Below, one piece after another: positions 31,399 to 40,510 of a DNA stretch of 64,000 nt. This DNA comes from Marinobacter oulmenensis (GTDB lineage Bacteria > Pseudomonadota > Gammaproteobacteria > Pseudomonadales > Oleiphilaceae), in contig NZ_JACHFE010000002.1 in assembly GCF_014201735.1 (NCBI RefSeq), forward strand, positions 496,001 through 560,000, written 5' to 3'. Both the position numbers and the translations under genes were made by a program. Below the pieces are notes generated by a model. That model was not told the origin of the DNA. It did no database searches and was given only the letters and a program-made list of their open reading frames with translations. Position 1 is the stretch's first letter. Each line of letters opens with the position of its first letter.

Positions 31399-32124
31399 AT
31401 GACCGATACCGAATCCCTGAACGAACAACTCCAGGACCAGAGCCCGCGAGCCATCCTGAAGGAAGCGTTCGCCCGTTACGACAATATCGCCATTTCCTTC
31501 AGTGGCGCTGAAGACGTGATACTGATCGAGATGGCGCACAAACTGACGGATAACCTGCAGGTCTTCAGTCTTGATACGGGTCGGCTGCATCCGGAAACCT
31601 ATGCGTTCATGGAAACCGTTCGGAAACACTACGGCATCAATATCGAATTCCTGTTCCCGGATGCCCAAGAGGTGCAGGATCTGGTGAACCGCAAAGGCCT
31701 GTTCAGTTTTTATGAGGATGGCCACACCGAATGTTGCGGCATCCGTAAAGTGAATCCCCTGCGCCGGAAGCTGGCCACGGTGGATGCCTGGATCACGGGC
31801 CAGCGTAAAGACCAGAGCCCGGGAACCCGCAACGAGGTGCCGGTAGTACAGGAAGACGGCACGTTTTCCTCGGCCGAACGCACGCTCATCAAATTCAATC
31901 CGCTGGCGAACTGGTCTTCCAAGGAAGTCTGGGATTACATCCGCATGGCGGAGGCGCCCTACAACCCGCTCCACGAACAGGGCTACATCAGCATTGGCTG
32001 CCAGCCCTGCACCCGTCCGGTACTGCCGGGACAGCATGAGCGCGAAGGCCGCTGGTGGTGGGAAGAAGCCACCCACAAGGAATGCGGCCTGCACGCCGGC
32101 AACCTGATCGGGCGTTCCGGCTAA
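31399..32124 (+). CDS. cysH: Adenylylsulfate (APS) reductase
   Basis: Reduces activated sulfate to sulfite with thioredoxin. The 241 residues have the cluster cysteines in [10 protein letters not shown] and [12 protein letters not shown], which indicates the [4Fe-4S] APS-reducing type rather than the E. coli PAPS type, and the catalytic ECGLH near the C-terminus. A strong terminator shared with cysB follows. The LysR-type activator CysB is the next gene, so CysB control is likely. Confidence 0.95.
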   Translation: MTDTESLNEQLQDQSPRAILKEAFARYDNIAISFSGAEDVILIEMAHKLTDNLQVFSLDTGRLHPETYAFMETVRKHYGINIEFLFPDAQEVQDLVNRKGLFSFYEDGHTECCGIRKVNPLRRKLATVDAWITGQRKDQSPGTRNEVPVVQEDGTFSSAERTLIKFNPLANWSSKEVWDYIRMAEAPYNPLHEQGYISIGCQPCTRPVLPGQHEREGRWWWEEATHKECGLHAGNLIGRSG

Positions 32125-32138
32125 ACCGGACACCCGCC

Positions 32139-32180
32139 AAAAAAAGCCCGCCGAGAGGCGACTCCGGGCGGGCTTTTTTT
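32139..32180. terminator. Bidirectional terminator between cysH and cysB
   Basis: AAAAAAAGCCCGCC pairs perfectly with GGCGGGCTTTTTTT around a 14-base loop. T-runs occur on both strands, so it can end both convergent genes. Confidence 0.93.
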
Positions 32181-32191
32181 ATGCCTCACAA

Positions 32192-33229
<1,038 letters not shown>

Positions 33230-33301
33230 TCATTCTTTTTTGACATACGGTAATCTGCTGTAATCAGTGTAGACCATTCACTGACTACGCACCCGGCACG
33301 G

Positions 33302-35479
33302 TCAGGGTTCAATAAGCCGGCGGAACGGTGGCAGCGCGTCCAGCAACAGTTGGCCGTAGCGACGGGTAATGATGCGACGATCCAGAATGGTGACCCGGCC
33401 GGTATCCTGTTCCGTACGCAACAGTCGGCCCACTGCCTGTACCAGCTTCACCGAGGCGTCCGGCACGGTGATCTCCATGAACGGGTTGCCGCCCCGCTGG
33501 GTCACCCACTCCGCCAGGCTGGCCTCAATGGGATCGTCCGGTACCGAAAACGGCAGCCGGGTGATGATGACGTGGTGCAGGTATTTGCCGGGAAGATCGA
33601 TGCCTTCAGCAAAACTGGCGACACCGAAAAGAACACTGGGCTTGCCCTGGTCTATGCGATCGCAGTGCTGGCGCAGCACTTCGTTCTTGGCCATGTCATC
33701 CTGGGTCCGGATGAGTTCCGGGTATTTCGGTGACAGGGCATCCCGAACCTGCTGCATCTGCCGACGGGACGTGAACAGCACCAGCGTGGCCTTGCCCTCG
33801 GCCCAGAGGTCCGGCAGACGCTGGATCAGTGCATCACCAAAGCCGTCGTCGGTAGGCATGACCGGCATATTGGGTACTTCGACGGTGGCCATGTCGCCGT
33901 ACCGGAAAGAACTCGGCACCACCATGTAACGACTCGCCTCAGGCAGTCCCGCCCTGGATTTCAGGCGGTCGAACCGCCCCAGGGCCGTGAGTGTGGCACT
34001 GGTCAGAACGGCCCCGTGGGCCCGCGACCAGAGCCGGGCGTACAGCAGGTTATCCGCGAGCACGGGAGAACTGTAGAGCGTGATGTCCTCGCTGTGCTCC
34101 CAGCGCTGGCGCACCGCCCAACGGGCCGGTGCGGGCCCCTTTCGGGTCGGCTTGGCCGGAGCGTCATCGGCCGTCTTTTCCGGCTCATTCACCCCTTCAC
34201 ACCAGGCAGTCCACAGCCGAAGCTGCTCTTCCGCCCGGCTGTGGAAAGCACCGATCACCGGATACCAGGATTCCGCGGTTTCACGGTCCAGATCGGATTC
34301 CTTGCGCTCATCAAAGGCCGTCTGAAGATCATCCACCAGTGCCCCCAGTTGGCGAACCAGTCCGGCGGTCATCACCCGGGTATCACCGGCCAGTTCCGCC
34401 AGCGCCTCGGGCAGCTCACCCTCCGGATAACGCCACTGGGCGCTGCGCCGTTCTTCGTTGAAGTCCCAGTCCGTGTTCTGCTCAACGTCTTCGTAGACCC
34501 GCCCCAGGGCCAGATCCAGATCCCGGCCGGCAGTACTGATTTTTTCCACGGTCCGGGCAGGCTGGGAACCGGCCGGCAGCCAGGGCTGGATCTTGGTCAG
34601 CGCCTGGGCCAACTGTTTGAGCCATTGTCGGGTGGCATTGATCGGCACCGAGGCGGCGAAATGGTTCAGCGCCTTGTCCGGAAGATGGTGGGCTTCATCA
34701 AAGATATACAGGGCATTTTCCGGCTCCGGCAGGATGGCACCACCTCCCAGCGCCAGATCCGCCAGTACCAGGTCGTGGTTGGCGACCACAACATCGGCTT
34801 CGTCCAGGTCCTTGCGGGCATCGAAAAACGCGCAGCTATCAAAATAGGCACAATGCCGGTTGGTGCACTGGCGATGGTCGGTGGTGACCTGACGCCAGAT
34901 ATCATCCGGGATCTGCTCCGGCCAGTGGTCCCGGTCACCGTCCCATTCCCGTGAACCGTAACTGGACAGCATTCGCTCAAAGATGGCTTGGCTGGCCGCC
35001 TCATCGTCCATCGGCTTGTCCAGAAGAAACAGCGGCATGGTATCGCTGTCACCGTGCCCTTCATCGTGGAGTCTTGCTTCCAGACGGGATACGCACAGAT
35101 ACCGTCCACGCCCTTTGGCCAGCGTCCAGTTGAAGTTGAGACGGCTGTGTTTCTTGAGGTCGGGCAAATCCTTGAGCACGATCTGGTCCTGCAGGGCGAC
35201 CGTTGCCGTGGAAATCACCAGGGTCTTGCCGAGCGCCCGGGCCACAGGAATCGCAGCGATCAGGTAGGCCAGCGTCTTGCCGGTACCGGTGCCGGCTTCC
35301 ACCACGCAGGTCGCCGGTGCAGACGTGCGCTTGCCATCGTCCTCGGTGATGTCCCCCATATAACGGGCGATTTCCGCAATCATCAGGCGCTGGCCATAAC
35401 GGGCCCGGATATCCTTGCCCGCGAGAACGTCACGATAGGCCTGCTGGATTTCCTGCTTGGTTTCTTCGGTCAGTGCCAT
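33302..35479 (-). CDS. dinG: ATP-dependent DNA helicase DinG
   Basis: Iron-sulfur superfamily 2 helicase (725 residues, E. coli 716) that unwinds D-loops, R-loops and DNA-RNA hybrids. Walker A is EAGTGTGKTLAYL (about residue 60) and the DEAH box is YIFDEAHHLPDKAL. The four cluster cysteines are spread over CVSRLEAR and CTNRHCAYFDSC. Motif VI is QAVGRLLRTEQDTGR. The start ATG at 35479 shares a base with the upstream gspB stop (TGATG), so the two are coupled. The open frame beyond it lies within gspB. Confidence 0.95.
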   Translation of the reverse strand: MALTEETKQEIQQAYRDVLAGKDIRARYGQRLMIAEIARYMGDITEDDGKRTSAPATCVVEAGTGTGKTLAYLIAAIPVARALGKTLVISTATVALQDQIVLKDLPDLKKHSRLNFNWTLAKGRGRYLCVSRLEARLHDEGHGDSDTMPLFLLDKPMDDEAASQAIFERMLSSYGSREWDGDRDHWPEQIPDDIWRQVTTDHRQCTNRHCAYFDSCAFFDARKDLDEADVVVANHDLVLADLALGGGAILPEPENALYIFDEAHHLPDKALNHFAASVPINATRQWLKQLAQALTKIQPWLPAGSQPARTVEKISTAGRDLDLALGRVYEDVEQNTDWDFNEERRSAQWRYPEGELPEALAELAGDTRVMTAGLVRQLGALVDDLQTAFDERKESDLDRETAESWYPVIGAFHSRAEEQLRLWTAWCEGVNEPEKTADDAPAKPTRKGPAPARWAVRQRWEHSEDITLYSSPVLADNLLYARLWSRAHGAVLTSATLTALGRFDRLKSRAGLPEASRYMVVPSSFRYGDMATVEVPNMPVMPTDDGFGDALIQRLPDLWAEGKATLVLFTSRRQMQQVRDALSPKYPELIRTQDDMAKNEVLRQHCDRIDQGKPSVLFGVASFAEGIDLPGKYLHHVIITRLPFSVPDDPIEASLAEWVTQRGGNPFMEITVPDASVKLVQAVGRLLRTEQDTGRVTILDRRIITRRYGQLLLDALPPFRRLIEP

Positions 35480-36171
35480 CAGCGTGGGCTCACCCATTGA
35501 CGGGCAACGCCCAGACGGAAGGCCTGACCTTCACGACTGAAGACCACACCTTCTTCGGTGATTTGCTCCAGCCGCAGGTTGCCCAGACGGTCGCCGGTCT
35601 GAAGGGGCTGATGATTCACGATAACCCGGCTTGCGGACGGGTTTGAGGAAAAGATATGGCTGCTGAAGGTCAAATCCGGGACACTCTTCTGAAACGAAAG
35701 GGGCAGTTCCACCAGATGCGGTACCCTGCCCTCAGGTGGCGGTGGTGTCAACTGTGCCGATGAACGACTGCGGCCGGGGGTGATGATCACCGGCTCGCTG
35801 AACCCGACCTCGGCACTGCTCGAGGCACCCGACGCCGGTGGCTGCACCGGCCCGCCGGACTCCGGCTCCACGGTGGCCTGCTGCGATTCCGGTACACCAG
35901 GTCTGGATACCGCCGGTTCCGGTTCCTGTTCTGACTGAACGGGGGCCTCGGTGGCCGTGGCGGGTGCGATCTGTACGTTTTCCGGGGCTGGCCAGAACAC
36001 ATACGCCACAATCGCCGCATTAATAAGCAGAGCCACCGTTACCCAGAGACCAATGGGACGCACGGGCCGGCGGGCACCACCCACCGGCTGCCATTGCCCT
36101 GCCAGCGTGGGCGCCTGGCCCCTGTGACGCTCGGCCTCGGACTTGCGGAGTGCATCAAGAATATATGACAT
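35479..36171 (-). CDS. GspB-like general secretion pathway protein B
   Basis: About 230 residues. The N-terminal MSYILDALRKSEAERHRGQ is the GspB/PulB signature, followed by a transmembrane helix (about 33-55), a Pro/Glu-rich linker and a compact C-terminal periplasmic domain (LPLSFQKSVPDLTFSSHIFS). With ExeA it assembles the type II secretin through peptidoglycan in Aeromonas. Start at 36171 is one base after the exeA stop. No other type II secretion genes are in the window. Confidence 0.9.
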   Translation of the reverse strand: MSYILDALRKSEAERHRGQAPTLAGQWQPVGGARRPVRPIGLWVTVALLINAAIVAYVFWPAPENVQIAPATATEAPVQSEQEPEPAVSRPGVPESQQATVEPESGGPVQPPASGASSSAEVGFSEPVIITPGRSRSSAQLTPPPPEGRVPHLVELPLSFQKSVPDLTFSSHIFSSNPSASRVIVNHQPLQTGDRLGNLRLEQITEEGVVFSREGQAFRLGVARQWVSPR

Positions 36172-36172
36172 C

Positions 36173-37834
36173 TCAGCGCGCCTCTCCGGCCGCGGCCACC
36201 AACCGCGGGCCGGGAATCCCAAGGTCGGAATTCATGTGGATCAGAGTCATAACCCCCGGTATTCCGTCCACCGTCAGGCCCCGCTGTTTCTGGTACCAGC
36301 GGACCTGCTGCTCAAGATCCATGCGTTTGATCCGGTCGTTTTCAGCGTCCGAACCTGCAAGGCGGTCGGCCAGCGCCATCATGCGCGCGCCCAGCCAGAC
36401 CGCTTCGGCCGGCGGCTCGCCCGCGCCACCATCGGCAGCCAGAGATTCCGGCGTACGCCAGATCACGTAGAAATGGCCAAACCAACGCGACTGCAGATCC
36501 TCAAAGGAGACAACCTTCGGCCCGTCAGAGGTCACGATCCTGGCCCGGTCCCCAGTCAGTGCAGTGAGGACCAGGTAACGGGTCGCGCCGCGGGTATCCC
36601 GCAGGGTCAGTATGGCTGGCCGGTTTATCTGCTCCAGCGTGCCCCGGCTACCTCTCTGCTCCAGACAGGCAAGGCCCAGCGCGGCGGCGTGATCACAGGC
36701 GACCGGTGCTGTCACCGGGTTGTAGCTTTCATCCCAGAGCCCGAACAGGGACACAAAGGCAGCCCCCAGCTCCAGACCCTCGGCACCAATATTCAGAGGC
36801 GGGCGTGCCGAAGTTAAGGAGGAAGCGGTTTTCGGTTCCGACTCCGGAGCAGAACGCTCAATCGCTCCCTGCCGGGTCACGCCAGAGGTATCCGCCCGTA
36901 TCGACCAGTCTGGATATCGATCAAACCACCACAGGGTCGCGATGACCGCCAACAGCACCGAAGCCAGGACCAGGCCCGTCCCGCGAAACCGGCTGGCTGA
37001 GGCCGGCCGACTGCCGGCCCCTTCCTTGCCATCACCCCGGATTTCCCGGATAGCCTGTCGCACGTGTTTCGCCCTGACACCGAGCTCGTCACCGGCATAG
37101 GCTCCGAGCAGCGCCCGGTCACTGACAAGGTTGATCAGCCGGGGGATACCACCGCTGAACCTGTAAATACGGGCGATCGCCGGACGGGTGAAAATCTGCT
37201 GGTGCCTGCCCGCCACACCCAGCCGGTGTTGCAGATAGGCCGGCAATTCAGCCCGGTCAATGGCGTCCAGATGGTAGCGTGCGGTCACCCGCTGGTTGAG
37301 CTGGCGCAGTTGCGGAAGGGCCAGTATCGACCTGAGCTCCGGCTGACCAACCAGCACAATCTGCAACAGCTTTTTCTCGGAGGTTTCCAGGTTGGTCAGC
37401 AGACGCAGCTGTTCCAGCACCCCCGGTGCCAGGTTCTGCGCTTCATCGATAATCAGTAGTTTATGGCGACCACGGGCGTGGGCATCCAGCAGATCCCGGT
37501 TAATGGCATCGACCATCGATTTGATGGTGGCATCGGCCGCATGGTCAATGCCGAGCTCGTCGCAGATGGCCGAAAGCAACTCCCGCGAGGACAGGCGAGG
37601 GTTAAGAATCAGGGCGATGTCGACATGATCCGGGACATTGTCGATAAAGCACCGGCAAACCGTGGTCTTGCCGGTACCGACCTCGCCGGTGATAACAATG
37701 AAACCGCCCTGCCCCTGCACACCGTACATCATGTGAGCCAGCGCCTCGCGGTGGCGGTCACTCAGATAGAGATACCGTGGGTCCGGCGCAATCGAGAAAG
37801 GAGGCTCCCGAAACCCGAAAAAATCGTTATACAT
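36173..37834 (-). CDS. ExeA/GspA-like AAA ATPase with peptidoglycan-binding domain
   Basis: A 553-residue inner-membrane ATPase. The cytosolic AAA domain has Walker A TGEVGTGKTTVCR (about 45-57) and Walker B KLLIIDEAQNL. A transmembrane helix lies at about 291-312, followed by a periplasmic part with a C39-like fold. A C-terminal peptidoglycan-binding domain (about 505-545, VRWYQKQRGLTVDGIPG) completes it. This is the ExeA layout, helping secretin multimerise in the wall. It forms one operon with gspB and dinG. Confidence 0.92.
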   Translation of the reverse strand: MYNDFFGFREPPFSIAPDPRYLYLSDRHREALAHMMYGVQGQGGFIVITGEVGTGKTTVCRCFIDNVPDHVDIALILNPRLSSRELLSAICDELGIDHAADATIKSMVDAINRDLLDAHARGRHKLLIIDEAQNLAPGVLEQLRLLTNLETSEKKLLQIVLVGQPELRSILALPQLRQLNQRVTARYHLDAIDRAELPAYLQHRLGVAGRHQQIFTRPAIARIYRFSGGIPRLINLVSDRALLGAYAGDELGVRAKHVRQAIREIRGDGKEGAGSRPASASRFRGTGLVLASVLLAVIATLWWFDRYPDWSIRADTSGVTRQGAIERSAPESEPKTASSLTSARPPLNIGAEGLELGAAFVSLFGLWDESYNPVTAPVACDHAAALGLACLEQRGSRGTLEQINRPAILTLRDTRGATRYLVLTALTGDRARIVTSDGPKVVSFEDLQSRWFGHFYVIWRTPESLAADGGAGEPPAEAVWLGARMMALADRLAGSDAENDRIKRMDLEQQVRWYQKQRGLTVDGIPGVMTLIHMNSDLGIPGPRLVAAAGEAR

Positions 37835-37995
37835 GTTCCCTCACGCCCTGTCGGGATCAGGAATAACCGGCAGGGATTCCACTACGGCCGCCTGATCCTC
37901 AACTCTCCACAACTATAGCGGAATTGTGACACATCACCGCGTTTATGCATCCAGTCGCTGTAGAAGGCCAGAAGCGTTATGGGACGGGCCGGAAG

Positions 37996-38781
37996 TCAGA
38001 AATCCTCGAGCATCAGATCTTCGTCGTTACCATCGGCAAAGGGATCTTCCGTAACCTTGCCATCATTGACCAGGAACTCCCGGCGCTGGAGAAAAGCGTT
38101 GCGCATGAAAATGTAGCGGTCGCCGGACGCCAGGTTTTCCGCCGGGATCAGATCGGCCCGCGTGTCCACAATCTGCAGCACCCGAAGGTAATAGGTTTCA
38201 GGCTCGTCAACGGCCTCCCACCCAGAGGGCAGCACGAAGCCGTCGGTGACAAGGCCCGTGGTATGACGCGGCGTCGATGGCCCCAGCAGTGGCAGGACCA
38301 GGTATGGCCCCGAATCCAGGCCCCAGACCGCCAGCGTCTGGCCAAAATCCTCGGGACGCTCGGGCAGGTCGAAGGCTGTTGCCACATCAAACAGGCCGCC
38401 CAGCCCGAACACGGTATTATAGGTGAAGCGGCCAAAGGCAACGACAGCGGACTCGCCTTTGCCCTGCAGCAGGCTGTTGGCAAAATTGCTCACTTCACCA
38501 AGGTTGCTGAAGAAGTTGGTCACCCCCCGGTCCACCAGATCCGGGGTCACTGTCCGGTAGGCTTTGGCGGCGGGACGCAAAGCCCAGCGATCAACACCAT
38601 CATTGAAGGCAAAGACCTTGCGGTTCCAGCCTTCATACGGGTCTTCGGCGCTGATCCTGCCCGCGCTTCCCGGCGCCGGCTGTTGAACATTCTGGGCAGC
38701 AGCACCTGCTGCATGGAACAGGGCGAGAATCAGCAGGCTGACCCCAAAAAAACTGCGGCACGGTCGGGTTAATCCGGTCAT
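37996..38781 (-). CDS. mlaA: MlaA/VacJ family outer-membrane lipid transport protein
   Basis: Removes mislocalised phospholipids from the outer leaflet and passes them to MlaC. Conserved segments are DPYEGWNRKVFAFNDGVD, VDRGVTNFFSNLGEV and GPYLVLPLLGPST. A signal peptide ends at about AAGAAAQ, and no cysteine is near the cleavage site, so it lacks the lipobox of the E. coli protein and is probably not lipidated. The ATG at 38781, with a GAGGGA site, is preferred over 38841. Other mla genes are absent here. Confidence 0.9.
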   Translation of the reverse strand: MTGLTRPCRSFFGVSLLILALFHAAGAAAQNVQQPAPGSAGRISAEDPYEGWNRKVFAFNDGVDRWALRPAAKAYRTVTPDLVDRGVTNFFSNLGEVSNFANSLLQGKGESAVVAFGRFTYNTVFGLGGLFDVATAFDLPERPEDFGQTLAVWGLDSGPYLVLPLLGPSTPRHTTGLVTDGFVLPSGWEAVDEPETYYLRVLQIVDTRADLIPAENLASGDRYIFMRNAFLQRREFLVNDGKVTEDPFADGNDEDLMLEDF

Positions 38782-38869
38782 TTTTCCCTCTCGGGTTGTT
38801 TCTTCTGTTTCTGTTGGCAGACAATACGTCGCTTCATCCATCCCGTATTTCGTTTCCGGAGGAAATCAG

Positions 38870-39277
38870 ATGTCAGTACCGGGAAATCTGGTCAGAAAAC
38901 TGACCATGGCCCTGCGCTGGGGCGACATGGACGCGTTTGGCCACGCCAACAACACTGTCTATTTCCGTTTTTTCGAAGAAGCGCGTATCGACTGGCTATC
39001 ATCGCTGGAGCTCGGCGATGCCATGGCAGACAGCGGCCCGGTCATTATAAAGACCAGCGCCACATTTCTGAAAGAGCTCACCCACCCGGCCAGCGTGCTG
39101 ATTGAAACCTATGCCGACAAAGCCGGCAACAGCAGCCTGGACACCTACCATCTGGTCAAAGACGCGGATAACGGAGAGATCTACGCGGAAGGTTACGCCA
39201 AAATTGTCTGGATGGATCGCAACACCCGGCGCTCCACTGCGCTGCCAGACACCCTCCGGTCGCTGGCAGCCCAGTGA
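38870..39277 (+). CDS. Acyl-CoA thioesterase (4HBT / FadM-YbgC type)
   Basis: A 135-residue hot-dog fold thioesterase. The 4-hydroxybenzoyl-CoA thioesterase motif lies at the N-terminus in WGDMDAFGHANNTVYFRFFEEAR, where the Asp of GDMDA is the expected catalytic residue. A strong GGAGG ribosome site precedes the ATG. It is likely involved in trimming acyl-CoA pools. It is divergent from mlaA and convergent with the KAS III-like gene. Confidence 0.9.
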   Translation: MSVPGNLVRKLTMALRWGDMDAFGHANNTVYFRFFEEARIDWLSSLELGDAMADSGPVIIKTSATFLKELTHPASVLIETYADKAGNSSLDTYHLVKDADNGEIYAEGYAKIVWMDRNTRRSTALPDTLRSLAAQ

Positions 39278-39285
39278 TCCGGGCC

Positions 39286-40407
39286 TCAGCGGTGACGGAC
39301 CACCACTGAGCCAATGGAGTAACCGGCACCGAAGGAGCAGATGACTCCCAGGTCTCCGGACGCCATGTCTGCCCGATGTTTGTGGAACGCGATAATGGAG
39401 CCCGCCGAGCTGGTATTGGCGTACTCATCCAGAATCACCGGGGCCTCATCGGCAGAGGCATCCCGGCCCAGAACTTTCCTGGCAATCAGCTGATTCATAT
39501 TCAGGTTGGCCTGGTGCAGCCACATCCGGCGCAGGTCTGACGGTGCCAGTTCCAGCGACTTCAGGTGGTTGAGAATGGTATCAGCCACCATGGGTGAGAC
39601 TTCCTTGAAGACTTTCCGGCCCTGCTGGATAAACAGCTTGTCGGTTTTGCCAACGCCGGCATCGTCCGCCCGGTTCAGAAAACCGAAGTTGTTGCGGATA
39701 TTGCTGGAGAACTTCGTCTTCAGGCGGGTACCCAGGATTTCGAAGCCCTGCCCCGGGGCGGCATCCTGCTCTCTTTCCACCAGTATGGCGGTACAGGCGT
39801 CACCAAAAATGAAGTGGCTATCCCGGTCACAGAAGTTCAGGTGGCCGGAACAGATTTCCGGGCTGACCACCAGCACCGCGCGGGCCGTACCATTCTCCAC
39901 CGAGTTGACGGCCGCCTGGAGGCCAAACGTGGCGGAACTGCAGGCCACGTTCATGTCGTAGGCAAAGCCCTCAATCCCCAGGGCTTCCTGCACCTCAATG
40001 GCGATCGCCGGATAGGCGCGCTGCATATTGGAGCAGGCCACAATCACGGCATCCACATCTGAAGCCTGCCGACCGGCCTGTTCCAGGGCCTCACGGCTTG
40101 CGGAGACGGCCATCTCACATTGCACCGACGGCTCATCGTTGCTCCGTTCCGGGATGTAGGGCTTCATTCGGGCGGGGTCCAGAATACCTTCGCGATCAAT
40201 GACATGGCGCCGCTTGATACCCGAGGCTTTCTCGATGAATTCGGACGCGGACGGCTGCAGCGCGGCCAACTCTCCACGGGCGATCTCATCAGCATGCTCG
40301 CTGTTGAACTGCTCCACATACTGGTTAAAGGCCTCAACCAGTTCGTGATTATCAATATAGGCGGGCGGCGTATACAGGCCGGTTCCGCTGATGACGGCTT
40401 TGATCAC
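39286..40407 (-). CDS. 3-oxoacyl-ACP synthase III-like condensing enzyme
   Basis: A thiolase-fold KAS III-like enzyme with nucleophile Cys in MNVACSSATFGLQ, His in MWLHQANLNMNQL and Asn in DEYANTSSAGSII, so the Cys-His-Asn triad is complete. At 373 residues it is about 55 longer than housekeeping FabH. The extra sequence is an insertion near residues 35-95. That fits the FabH-like proteins of Pseudomonas that elongate medium-chain acyl-CoA. The start is a GTG at 40407. Confidence 0.88.
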   Translation of the reverse strand: MIKAVISGTGLYTPPAYIDNHELVEAFNQYVEQFNSEHADEIARGELAALQPSASEFIEKASGIKRRHVIDREGILDPARMKPYIPERSNDEPSVQCEMAVSASREALEQAGRQASDVDAVIVACSNMQRAYPAIAIEVQEALGIEGFAYDMNVACSSATFGLQAAVNSVENGTARAVLVVSPEICSGHLNFCDRDSHFIFGDACTAILVEREQDAAPGQGFEILGTRLKTKFSSNIRNNFGFLNRADDAGVGKTDKLFIQQGRKVFKEVSPMVADTILNHLKSLELAPSDLRRMWLHQANLNMNQLIARKVLGRDASADEAPVILDEYANTSSAGSIIAFHKHRADMASGDLGVICSFGAGYSIGSVVVRHR

Positions 40408-40510
40408 GGTAACCCCACGTCATGTTTACAAAAACGGTATGTGACAGATTATTTTTAAAAATACTAACACAGTCGGAAGGAATTGCCCTTTCGGCTTTTA
40501 CCAACCTGCA

